NCBI RefSeq assembly: GCF_030272615.1
Contig: NC_081412.1
Location: forward strand, 692,674,083 to 692,738,082
DNA: 64,000 nucleotides
Reading direction: 5' to 3'
Source of the DNA: Cryptomeria japonica
Lineage: Eukaryota > Streptophyta > Pinopsida > Cupressales > Cupressaceae
Positions 47,890 through 59,606 of this stretch are shown here, in pieces. A program made the position numbers and the translations under genes. Under the pieces are notes generated by a model. It did no database searches. It was not told the DNA's origin and was given only the letters and a program-made list of their open reading frames with translations. Within the stretch, counting starts at the first letter, position 1; the number at the start of each line of letters is the position of its first letter.

Positions 47890-50800
47890 CTACTCCCCCT
47901 GAGAAGTAGCTTCCTCATCAAAGACCAGAGTAAAAGATTTGTCTTTCAATTCTACCAGTTGATGACAATCATCAACTGTCTAAGTTTCTACTAGTGGTGG
48001 TATTACTTCAAGCTGATCTCTGAGATATTCAAAAGTCTCCTTAGGTGAAGGTTTTGTGAAAATATCTACAAGCTATTCTTTAGTATTCACATAAACTAGT
48101 TTTATCTCCTTTTCTTCAACTTTTTCCCTTAGAAAATTCAGTTTGATAGAAACATGTTTTGTTTTAGAATGTAATACCGGATTCTTAGATATATCAATTG
48201 CTGCAGTGTTATCATAATATATAGTGATAGGTTCCTTGCATTTTACCTTTATGTCTTTCAACATTTGTTTAAGCCATAGTACCTATGTACAGTTAGTTGC
48301 TACTGCAACACATTATGATTCTATTGTTGATAAAGATGTACAACTCTGTTTCTTACTCAACCAAGAAACTAATCTCTTTCCAAGAAAGAATGCTCCTCTA
48401 GTGGTTCTTTTTCTATCATCCATATCTCCTGCCCAATTTTCATATGTGTATGCATATAGATCAAAATTTTCATCTCTAGGATACCATAATCCAAGATTTG
48501 CAGTGCCTTGTAAGTAACAAAAAATCCTTTTTACTACTGATTCATGATTTTCCCTAGGATTACTTTGAAATCTAGAAACAATACATACTGCATTCATAAT
48601 ATCAGGTCTGGTTTGTGTCAAATATATTAAACCTCCTATCATAGATTTGTATCTAGTTGGATTAATAGGAGTAGATTCATCCCTTTGAGATAATTTGTCA
48701 TTTGTAGTCATAGGTGTGCTTACCGATTTAGAGTTCTCCATTCCAAATTTCATTTGTAACTCTTTCAGGTACTTGGATTGACTCAAAAATATACCTTTAT
48801 CAGTCTGTGAAATCTGCAATCCTAAAAAGAATTTTATTTCTCCAATCATAGACATTTCAAATTCTTGCTACATTTTAATAGAAAATTCCTTACATAATCC
48901 ATCTTCTCCTCCAAAAATTATATCATCAATGAATAATTCTATAATCAAGATGTCATTATTTCCTTTAGTAAAACCAATCTTTAAAAGATACTTATCCAGC
49001 CTTGCATACCAAGCTCTTGGGGCTTGTTTCAATCCATACAGAGCTTTTCTTAACCTATAAACCATATCATTGTTATCTGTCAAATAAAATCCATTAGGTT
49101 GTTCAATATAGACTTCCTCTTCAAGATCTCCATTCAAGAATGCACATTTAATATCCATTTGATAAACTTTGTAGTTCTTGTGAGCTGCAAAAGCCAAGAA
49201 TAATCTGATTGCCTCAATTCTAGCTGTCGGTGCAAAGGTTTCATTGTAATCAATTCCTTCTTTTTGAGAATATCCCTTACACACTAGTCTTGCTTTATTT
49301 CTGACAACCTTACCATCATCATTGAGTTTGTTTCTAAATACCTATTTAGTTCCAATTACATTTCTATCTTTAGGCCAGGGAACTAATGTCCAAGTATTAT
49401 TTTTCTCAATTTGTCCTAATTCTTCTTCCATAGCTTTAATCCAAAATTTATCTTCACATGCCTCATTAACAGATGATGGTTCAATTTGAGAAATAAGACA
49501 TACCTCTTCATTTGCCAATCTTCCTCTTGTCATAATTCCTTTAAATTTGTTTCCAATTATTTGATCTTCAGAATGATTCAATCTTACATACCGGGGTGTC
49601 TTAGTTTGTTGTTGTTCTTCAATTATTGTGGAATCCCCTAATGGTACCGGGGTAACTGGATCTTCATTCTGTACCGGTGGATTTATTGTAGGTTCATTTC
49701 TCACAATTTCTATTGCCGATTCAAAGTCTATATACCTTAAAGTTCCTCTAAATTGTTCATCAATCTTTACATTTGTACTCTCAACAATTTTCTGCAATCT
49801 CTTGTTAAAACATCTATATGCCTTGCTCTTAGATGAATAACCAAGAAATATTCCTTCATCACTTCTAGGATCAAATTTGCCAATATACTCATCTCTTCTA
49901 ATATAACATTTACTTCCAAAAATTCTGAAATACTTAAGAGTAGGAGTATTACCAAACCATAGTTCATGAGGGGTCTTACCTGTTTCACCTTTGATATGAA
50001 CTTTGTTGAATGTATAGATGGTTGTGCTGATTGCTTCTCTTCAATACACATGTGGTAGATTTGCTTCTGATAACATGCTTCTTCATGCATCCAAGATAAT
50101 TCTTTTTTTCTTTCAATAACTCCATTCTGCTGTGGTGCCCGAGGTGCTGATAACTATCTTCTGATTCCATTCACTTCATAGAATGTATTAAAGTCCTTAG
50201 ATGTGAATTCTCCTCCTTGATCTGATCTTAAACATTTGATTTTCTTACTAGTTTTATTTTCAACCATTGCTTTGAACAGTTTAAACTTTCCAAGTGCTTC
50301 TGATTTTTCTGTGAGAAAAGTAACCTAACACATTCTAGAATAATCATCAATAATTAGCATCAAATATCTATCACCTTGTAAGCTTTTAGTTCTAGCTGGA
50401 CCACATAAATCAGTGTGAATCAAATCAAGAGCATTATTGGATTTTTCTAGAATACTTTTGAAACTAGTTTTAACTTGTTTTCCAAATTGACATTCCTTAC
50501 AAATTGTATTTTGAGGTTTCATAATTTTAGGTAGATCTCTAACTGCCTTAGAAGTGCTGATCTTCACAATGCAATCAAAGTTTACATGACAGAGTCTCTT
50601 ATGCCATAACCAACTTTCATCTATATGTGCAATCAAGCATGCCTTTTCACTGTTATTCAAATGAAAGATATTACCTCTAGTCTGATTACCTGTTGCAATT
50701 TACAAACCAGTTCTATTCATGATTTTGCATTTTCCATTCTTAAATTGTAACTGAAATCCTTTCTCAACCAATTGACCAACACCTAAATGATTATGTTTTA

Positions 50801-52099
50801 ATCCTTGAACATAGTAGACATTGTCAGTGTTATGCTTTCCTTCAAGAGATATTGTACCCTTACCTTTGATTGAGCAGGCTTTGTCATCTCCAAATCTTAC
50901 TAAACCTCTATTTTATTCTTGAAAGTTCAAGAATTTACGTTTGTCTCCTATCATATGATGTGAGCATCCTGAGTCAATGATCCATTCATCCTTTACTTCA
51001 CCTTTAGCTGCTAGGGCTTGTTCTACCAGTTGAGCTGTAGGTGCCAGTTGATCTTCTGTTATAGCAACAAAAACCCATCCATTGTCTACTGGATCCTCAT
51101 TAGAATCAGTAGTCACACCTTCATCAACAATGTAACAAGATTTGTCTTTGTTCTTCTTAAATCTGTATCTCTGATATTCAGGATTAGGCTTGTATGTTCT
51201 TCTAGCTTCTTCTCTTAGTCTAGCATGTCTATCAGGGCATCTTGAAGCCATATGACCAATCTTATTGCAGTTAAAACATTTAAAGGGTGCTTTACCTTCA
51301 TACTTACTTGCAACTAGACCTTTTGCCAGTTTCCTCGCAAATAGTGCTTCAAGTTCTTCAAGCTCTTCATTCTCCTTCATAGTTTCTTTATGTTCTCTTG
51401 CATAAAAGGCTTTCCAATCTAATTTGTCAAATGATGGAGCAGATGATGTTGATGCTTTGAAGGCCAAATCTGTCTTTATAGTAGTAACAGGGCCAAATTC
51501 CTCAATTTCAAAAGCTGGAAGTTTTCCAATCAATGTATCCCTAGTTACTAATGTATTACGCATTGTTCTCAACTCATTTATAGCAGTAACCTTCATTATA
51601 TATGCCGGTGACAATCCTCTTAATATTTTTGAAACAATTTCATCCTACTCAAGGTTCCTCCATAACATTTAATACCCAAAACAATTTCATTTACTATTTC
51701 TGTAAAGGCACAAATCCTTTCATCTTCTTCCATTTTCAGATGTTCATATCTGACTCAGAAGCTTTCAAGTTTTGGAATCTTGACTATAGAATCTCCTTCA
51801 TTTTGTGTTTCCAAATGATCCCAAATAGCTTTAGCAATAGACCTATCCGATAATCCCATGATTTGTTGATCTGATAATTCACTTAAAAGTGCTTCTTTTG
51901 CTTTGCAATCATTCTCCTCATCTTTAGCTAAGGTAGTCGGAGCAGTCTGACCAGCTACAATAGCAGTATAACCATTCTTTGTAACTTCCCAGATGTCTTT
52001 ACCAATGCAATTCAGATGTGTCTCCATTCTAATCTTCCATATTCCATAGTTGGTTCCATCAAGTTTAGGACTGTCCTTCCTGAAATAATTAGTAGACAT
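47890..52099 (-). pseudogene. gag-pol of element C (copia), broken
   Basis: Order is gag, protease, integrase, RT, RNase H. gag: DSPKLDGTNYGIWKIRMETH at 52099 on, then a frameshift near 51647 where C lacks one base that D has. The zinc knuckle CFNCNKIGHMASRC and protease WIIDSGCSHHMIGD lie within 51614-50913. GAG-pre-integrase has CKECQFGKQ; integrase has LIHTDLCGPA and LRSDQGGEF, with several frame changes after that. RT (49284-48868): [13 protein letters not shown] and [12 protein letters not shown]. RNase H: TYENWAGDMDDRKRTTRG, IYYDNTAAIDISKN, VDIFTKPSPKETFEYL, ending at TAG 47890. Every domain is present but interrupted. Confidence 0.92.
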
Positions 52100-52142
52100 T
52101 GGATCTCCTCAAGTTGTTAAACTTTTGCAAAAAGAGGACTAA

Positions 52143-52154
52143 GCTCTGATACTA
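52143..52154 (-). promoter_or_regulatory. Primer binding site of element C
   Basis: The minus strand reads TAGTATCAGAGC: the Met-type site with one G-to-A change. Confidence 0.9.
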
Positions 52155-52156
52155 AT

Positions 52157-53216
52157 TGTTAGGTCTCGGAGACAACTGAGAGGGGGGGTGAATCAGTTGT
52201 CTAATAAATTCACACCAAAAACCACTTAACCAACTTAATGCTTAATACCAGTAAACCAGTTAAGTATGCTGGTAGACACTGTTAATAGTAAATTTCTATA
52301 TCGGTAAAGATTAATGCATGAAACATAAATACAAAGTCATCCACAACACATAACACCAGTATTTGTACATGGAAACCCTATAAGGGGAAAAACCATGTTG
52401 GGAAACCTTACCCACAATCAAATGATACTACTACAGATAGTAAGTGTACATAAATGGGGTTTGCACATGCAGAAAGGCCAATAGCCTAGAGCTCACTGCT
52501 CAATCACTAAATGGGAGTCACACTGACTACAGTTGGATTGTTAAATCCAATAAGAATATACTACACAAAATAGCATCTTCATATGTTGGATTCAATACCG
52601 GTGTAATGTTGATATACTTTCACAAAAACCTAGCTTCATCTTCAAATGATTTCTTCGTGTATACCTCTACTTAATCTCGCATATACCTTCACACAATTAT
52701 TTTTCGCATTCCACATTTGATCTTACAAATAAGATCTTACATTTATACCATAACCTAGGACCAATTTTAGTAGGTTGACTCTACAAGATATTAGAATAAA
52801 AACATTTTACAATCAATATAATATTCGATGCAATAGCTGATTAAACATGTTGGCTTAATGCATTTACAACAATAATAAATCATCTTCATAGCATGCCATG
52901 CTGATCTAGAAAAGATAAACCTATCAGTGAAACCCTAGATAACCCTAGACCTATTTGCCGATAAAAGAAAATATGCAAGTATGAATATACCAATGATTAA
53001 TTCTTCAAAACAAAGTGTCCACACGATGTCTTTGACATTACCAGGTGTCTTTCATATCAATCCAAGTGTCGGTGATCATTATATCCTATCGGTGAACCAT
53101 ATACTAGTAACTGTGCAATAGTTACTTGCTTGCCAGTGAATGTTGTTGGATCTCCAGAGTACTAGTATTTTAGTAGGTGTTGACATCAATGAAAAAACCA
53201 TACCAAAATACCAATA
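52157..53216 (-). repeat. 5' LTR of element C
   Basis: 1060 bp. The first bases are TATTGGTATTTTGG, with the terminal TG changed to TA. It ends CCGAGACCTAACA at 52157. Confidence 0.92.
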
Positions 53217-53221
53217 GGATC

Positions 53222-56200
53222 TTGTCTCCCGGTTTGATAATTGAAATGAGTGGATCATTGATAGTGGTTGTTCTCACCATATGACTGGTGACCAGAGCAA
53301 GTTTCTATCCTTGGAAGAGTATGATGGTGCTGTGGTTTGCTTTGGCAATGATGCACCATGCATGGTCAAAGGTAGAGGGTCCATCTCTCTAAATAGAAAG
53401 AGTAGTGCTGACAATGTGTATTAGGTTGATGGTCTCAGACACAACCTTCTGAGTGTTGCCCAACTGAATGATAGTGGCCTCACTTTGGAATTCAAGAATG
53501 GAGTTTGCAGAATCAAAGGAAAGAATGGTGAATTGGTGGCCACGGGCATGCAGACCAAAGGTAACCTATTTTAGTTGAATGCAAATATAAGTACATGTCT
53601 TATGGATAAATTTGATGATATTTGGATATGGCATAGGAGACTCTACCATGTAAACTTTGATAACATTATGAAGGCTAATAAGATCAAGGCAGTTAGAGGG
53701 TTGCTGGTGCTAAGCAAACCAGATAATACCTTGTGCAGAGAGTGTCAATTGGGGAAAATGTCTTCCTCAACCTTTAAAGGTAAATATTTTACTATTGACA
53801 ACTTGCTTGATCTTGTGCATAATGATTTGTGTGGTCCTATGAAAACTAGAAGTGTGTAGGGTGATAGGTACTTCATGATTCTCACTGATGACTACTCAAA
53901 AATGATGCAGGTCACATTCTTGAAAGACAAGTCTGAAGCCTTTGTAAAGTTCAAATCTTTCAGAGCATTAGTGGAGAAGGAAAGTGGTAAAAGGATCAAG
54001 TTCCTAAGAACTGATCAAGGAGGGGAATCCACTTCCAGTGAATTCAACAAGTACTGTGAAGAACATGGCATCAAGAGGCAACTGCCTACCCCCTAGACTC
54101 CACAGCAGAATGGCCTAGCAGAGAGGAATAACCAGACTATGGTTGAAGTAGCTAGAACCATGTTGATTCAAGGAAAGGTAGCTCACACCTTTTGGAGAGA
54201 AGGAGTGAACACTGTAGTCTACACAATGAACCGGGTACTCATCAAGAAAGGTAAGGATAAAACTCCTTATGAGTATTAGACTGGTAAGACACTTGTGGTT
54301 AGCTACTTTAGAGTGTTTGGTAGCAAATGTTACATCAAGAGGAGTGAACACCAGAGAAAATTTGATGCGAAATGTGATGAGGGAATATTCCTAGGATATT
54401 CCACCAAGAGCAAAGCTCTCAAGTGTTTCAACAATAGGACTCAGAGAATTATGGAAAGCATCAATGTAAGAGTTGATGAAACCTTTGAAAAAACTGAGGA
54501 AACCGATAGTGAGCAAGTGGTAAATGAACCGGTTCTAACCTTCTGGGAACCAGTTGTCAGTCAACCAAGTACAAGTAACAGTGTTCCTACATCGATAGAT
54601 GCATATACTGATATTGATGGAGATGAGAATGAAGAAGAAAAGCAAGAGGAATCCATTAAGACCACTCCTCGGTATGTCAAGCTGAATCATGATCCTAAGT
54701 AGATCATAGGAGATAAGGATGCAGGAATCCTTACAAGAAGAAAGGTCAGAAAAAACTCATGTATGATCTTTGAATTTGAGCCTAAATCATTCAAAGAGGC
54801 CCATAAAGATGAAGACTGGATCAAGGCAATGGAAGAGGAACTTGACCAGATAGAGAAAAATGGTACATGGTCTTTGGTAGCCAGATCGGAGCATAAAAAT
54901 GTCATTGGTACCAAATGGGTTTTTAGAAATAAGCTGAATGAGGATGGAATAGTGATTAGGAACAAAGCCAGATTGGTGTGCAAAGGATATGCTCAAGAAG
55001 AAGGAGAAGACTATGGAGAAACATTTGCTCTTGTAGCCAAATTGGAAGGAGTCCGTATGCTTCTTGCATATGTAGATTTTAAAGGTTTCAAAGTATATCA
55101 AATGGATGTAAAATCTACATTCCTAAATGGTGTACTTGAAGAGGAGGTGTATATTGAGCAACTAGATGGGTTTACCCTATCTAAAGACAACGACATGGTA
55201 TGTAGGCTACATAAAGCCTTCTATGGTCTAAAGCAAGCACCTAGAGCATGGTATGAACATCTGCATTCCCATCTTGTGAAGATTGGATTTGAGAAAACAA
55301 GTGAAGATAGCAATATCTACTTGAAGTCTGAAGGAGATTAGATCCTAATCTATGAGGTATTTGTTGATGACATTATCTTTGGTGGAGTTGACAAGATGAG
55401 ATGAAGAAAGAGTTTGAAATGTCACTCATAGGGGAGATTAAATTCTTCATTGAACTACAGATCCAGCAGATGAAAGATGGAATATTTATCACTCAGTCCA
55501 AGTATATCAAAGAGGTGTTGAAGACCTTTGTCATGGAAGATAGCAAACCAGTTGGTACTCCGATGGTGACTGGTTGTAAACTAATCAAAGAAGATGACTC
55601 AGCATTGGTTGATGAGAAGGAATACCGATCAATGATTGGTAAGTTGCATTATGTAGTGCATAGCAGATCGGATATTGCACATGCAGTTGGCATTACTGCA
55701 AGATTCTAGAAAAGCCCAAGAGAATCCCACTTGGTTGCAATCAAGCAGATTCTTAGGTATCTGAAGGGAACTATTGACTATGGATTGTGGTATCCATATA
55801 GAAAGGATTTCAACTTGAAAGTATACACAGATGCCGATTGGGCAGACAATATAGATGACCAAAAAAGCACAACCGGTGGTGCATTCTTTCTCAGTGGTAG
55901 ACTGGTCTCATGGATGAGTAAGAAGTAGAGTTGTATCTCTCGGTCTACAGCGGAAGCAGAGTATGTTGTAGCTTTCATGAACTGTAGTCAGATAATTTGG
56001 ATGAAGCATGTATTAAATGGCTTCAAAGTTCTTGTATCTAATCTGGTAAGTATATTTTGTGACAATACTAGTGCAATTAATATCTCCAAGAATCTAGTTT
56101 TACATTCTAGAACCAAGCACTTTGAGCTTAAGTATCATTTCTTGAGGGAAAAGGTTCAGAACAAAGAGATTGCACTGGAACATGTTTCTAGTCAGGAGCA

Positions 56201-56294
56201 ATTAGCAGACATATTCACCAAGGCTCTCCCAAAGGCTACATTTATGTACTTAAGAGGTTAATTAGGGGTGTTGCCCCTTCATGAGGTAAACTAA
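53222..56294 (+). pseudogene. pol of element B (protease-integrase-RT-RNase H)
   Basis: Resumes at LVSRFDN after element C. Protease: WIIDSGCSHHMTGD (53251 on). GAG-pre-integrase: WHRRLYHVN and CRECQLGK. Integrase core: LVHNDLCGPM, LRTDQGGES and NGLAERNNQTM supply D, D, E. RT (54763-55385): [40 protein letters not shown] and FVDDIIFGG, then a frameshift or small deletion near 55390. RNase H: YTDADWADNIDDQKSTTG, STAEAEYVV, FCDNTSAINISKN, ending PLHEVN at 56294. At least eight in-frame TAG stops stand where Gln is expected (for example before TPQQNG and GDRY), plus TGA for Trp near 53240 and TAA at 56261. Confidence 0.93.
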
Positions 56295-56528
56295 AGGTAT
56301 ATGCTCCACATCAGTCAGGTATTGCATAGTCAATTTTTTCTTTGGGATTGATGTGCTGAAGGATGCTACTCCTCAGGAGGAGCAACATAATGGAATAGGG
56401 AAGCTTGTGCCTCCACTTTGACATTGTTGTCAAAAGGGGGAGAAGAAGTGAAGTAGTGAAGATATCTATAGAGATTGGGGGAGAAGATGTGAAGCAGAGA
56501 GATATCTTTGTATATTGCCATCAATGCC

Positions 56529-56540
56529 AAAGGGGGAGAT
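56529..56540 (+). promoter_or_regulatory. Polypurine tract of element B
   Basis: AAAGGGGGAGAT immediately before the 3' LTR. A second purine block (AAAAGGGGGAGAAG, about 56433) lies upstream, as in H. Confidence 0.9.
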
Positions 56541-58013
56541 TGTTGGCATTATGTGAACCGGTATGAGGACATAATGACATTGTATGTTGTCATTGATGTC
56601 AATATGCTGAAGAGGCGAGAACCAACATATGTGAGAACCCGTGTAACACTGTGAACCGACATTTGTGCCAAAGTGAAGTGGTGTGTTTGTTCAAGGTGAA
56701 CTGGATATGGTTATGGGAACTGGCACATGGAAGCGTTGTATGACTACCGGTTGGTAGTCTCAACTTCAGGGTTTCTAGTTGAAGTGCTTCAAGCTCATGT
56801 GGTTCAACCAGTGACTTTGTGTGATGAGTTAGTATGGTAACGAAGAACAAATCATGTTGCCACATAAGCCTTGTGCGCATGAAGGATCTTGCATGAAGGA
56901 GATTGTTCCTATCTACCTCGAGAATGTGCAAAGTCTATAAATGGTGATAACGTGTGATGGGTTATCTGCCACTATGAAATGGTGGAAAATGGATGATGGA
57001 GATTGGATCAAGATTGTTGCATTTAATGTAGTGTGCTCAACGGTCAGGATTGAACCGTTTGAATTCTTTAACCTAACAAGTTTTAGGGTTTAGGGTTTAT
57101 GCTACCGACCTATCTATTTTCCTATAAGATTGATGTTGTGATTCTTTCTGAGGTTGTTGGCAAAAGTTGTGTGTGTATCCAAGAGAAAGGATACGTGATT
57201 CTTTCCAGACCAAATAAGAGAAGTGATACCTACAGAGTGTAAGTGCAGAAGCTGAAGAGGAGCTTAAGCGAATCTGCAATGGCATTGAGTGTTGTTACCA
57301 GATCATTGTAATGCCTATTGATCTCTAACCACCTCAATAGTTGGAAAATTCCTTAACAGGGTAGCTTTAACTGGCTTGCTGTAAATCCTTTAACAGGGTG
57401 ACTCAAAACAATTGAGTTCTTGAAATCCTCTAACAAGGTAACCTTTAATAGGGTTTAACCGTTAACTGGGTATTCTTGCCATCCCTTAACTAGGTGATCC
57501 CTAATAGGATCGGTTCCTAATAGAACCTATTGTATCAGTCTTTAACTGGACAAGGCTCCTAACAGAGCAGACTTCTAGAGAGTTCAAAAACAAGCTTGTG
57601 GGTATTCATCCCCACCGTGGTTTTTCCTAGTTTGGTTTCCACGTGAAAAATATGTGTGTTATATGTGATGTCTTCCTCATGTGATGCTTTGTTGTTTTCT
57701 ATCAAGCGGTAAATCTTGTTGATCTAGTTGCTCATATGTATATCTTTGATGGTAGATTACTTGTTCATGTATTAGGGTGAAATGGAAATGAAGTGTTAGA
57801 GTATATGAGAAGATAGGTATCAACCGGTTTATGCTTGTCTCAGTTATTCTGGGTTTTTATCAGTTGTACTCTGTTTTAGGACCGGTGTTACTGTTTGTCT
57901 ATCAATGCACAGTGTCTGCTGACATATCAGTTTAAGAGTGTGTTTTTGCCTGTACTGATTCACCCCCCCTCTCAGTACCAGTTTGGTACTATTCTTTCAT
58001 CATTGAGTTATCA
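56541..58013 (+). repeat. 3' LTR of element B
   Basis: 1473 bp, TGTTGGCATTATGTGAACC to TTGAGTTATCA, collinear with 44005-45484. The hairpin is at 57598-57615. Followed by the target-site copy GTTGT. Confidence 0.94.
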
Positions 58014-58549
58014 GTTGTTCCTTCCTCTACTAGTTTGTCATGATGACATACACACACTTCACATTTCCTCGATACTTGAAACTCCACATACCTCTTCTTC
58101 TAGTCTGGTGCATAACCTTAATGAGGTAACACCTTGTCTTTTGTATCCTACAATGCTCTTCATGTGATCTGGTGTGAGCACATTTACTATCATTCATTGC
58201 TTCACATGATGATTGCTTCTTCACACGGTGAGAGTCCTATTGTTCTGCAACCTTACAGCGTACCGGTTCATTTTGCTCTTTCAGAGTTGAAGTGATTTTG
58301 ATAACATTTTGCCTCTTCATCACAAGCAACTTCTCAAAACACTTCTCCATCTCATCAGATAAGTCAGGCGCTAACTTGTGTACTAATGACCTCTATGATC
58401 ATCTTCTTTACCTTTACCAATGTTCAACAACACAAGGCAATATCTGAGCTATCACATATTATACTCCTTCATATCTATGTTGCACATACATCTCATCTAC
58501 CGATGGTCATCTCATACCGGCTGACATCAATGACAACACAATGTCAACA
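58014..58549 (-). repeat. 3' LTR of element G, proximal part
   Basis: On minus it begins TGTTGACATTGTGTTGTCATTGATGTC at 58549. It runs to B's insertion point at 58014 and then continues at 44004. Total LTR length is then about 2.07 kb. No coding sequence. Confidence 0.8.
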
Positions 58550-59606
58550 ATCTCCTTCTTTGGCCTTGATGTCAACACATGTAGTATCTAACATACTACA
58601 AAAAATTTCTCCCCCTTTGACACAATGACAAAAGGCATTGTTAGGCTATTATTTTCTTTTTTATGTGTCGGTCACTGACAGAATGCTTTCTCCCCCTTTT
58701 TCCATTGGATGTAACACTTCCTTAGATACCACTTGTTATCTAGTCACCAGTTGTTACATCTTCTCAAGTCACAACACTTGAGATGGGTAACTTAACAATC
58801 AACTGACCCCAATTGAGTATGCGGGTCAGAAGTCAAGAAAGACTGATACCAACTATTGATGTGTCAATGAATATTACTCTCTTCCCAGTCAACCTGTAAA
58901 ACCTTTGCAAATTCCATCTCCTTTAGTTTAGGTAGTCAACATTCTTATCAGTTCAAGCAAGCCAGCTCTTCATCAGGAGCACTTGAACTCCCCCTAAGTC
59001 ATACAACTCAAGTCCTCATCTCGAGTTAGTTACAATATCAAAGTTCCATTCTTCACCATATACTAGTTTAGCTATTCATATGTGATCGTCTGATGATCCT
59101 CCATCTCCATTTTATCCAGCACAACTTATGACATGATCCTAGGCTTACACGATGTTAGACAATGTTATCATCATGCTAAGAATCAAAAACCGGCTAGCCC
59201 AAAAGCATGATCAATAACCGGGCCAATCATATGTCATTTAGGTATTTTCCAATACCACCTGAGACACAAACTCCACATTTCAAGCTACCAGGTCTAATGC
59301 AATGAACTTCCAACTTCATTGTCTTACATAACCTGCAAGTAACTATTAGCAATCATACCGGTAACATTCTACACATATTGGTTAACACTTGATATTAATT
59401 GTTAACCATTACTTCTTGACATAAGCAGTGGTGATCCATCACTGATCTGTAGATGTGTGGTTAAGGAAACATCTACACATTCTTGTCATCTTCTTCCTTT
59501 ATGCCGGCAACAACATGGTTTTCCATGTTACCTTCATTTCTGAGGGGGGTGAATGATTGTTTCAATATGCATTGCTCCCCTTAAGATTCTACATCTCCTT
59601 TAGGCC
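58550..59606 (-). other. Non-coding tail of element G with polypurine tract
   Basis: About 1 kb with no coding frame. The minus-strand AAAGAAGGAGAT at about 58561-58550, next to the LTR, is the likely polypurine tract. Blocks such as CAAAGGGGGAG (minus, near 58612) resemble the purine repeats ahead of the LTR in B and H. No trace of protease, integrase or RT. Confidence 0.7.

Larger units (their letters stand above)
46562..53216 (-). mobile_element. Element C: full-length Ty1/copia element nested in B
   Basis: Minus strand: 5' LTR 53216-52157, primer site, gag-pol 52099-47890, polypurine tract, 3' LTR 47620-46562. Target-site copies are GGCTC (46557-46561) and GGATC (53217-53221), one mismatch. 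Excising C with one copy puts B's gag frame back in register with its protease, which confirms the boundaries. Same family as D. A rough hand count of about 320 bp of LTR gives about 9% differences. Confidence 0.94.
44005..58013 (+). mobile_element. Element B: full-length Ty1/copia element, with C nested inside
   Basis: 5' LTR 44005-45484, Met primer site, gag and pol in copia order, polypurine tract 56529-56540, 3' LTR 56541-58013. It is flanked by perfect 5-bp repeats GTTGT (44000-44004 and 58014-58018). Element C (46562-53216) splits gag-pol between the zinc knuckle and the protease. Without C, B would be about 7.35 kb. A rough hand count over the first ~370 bp of the LTRs gives about 9% differences, mostly transitions, so it is an old insertion. 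Many stops make it inactive. Confidence 0.94.
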
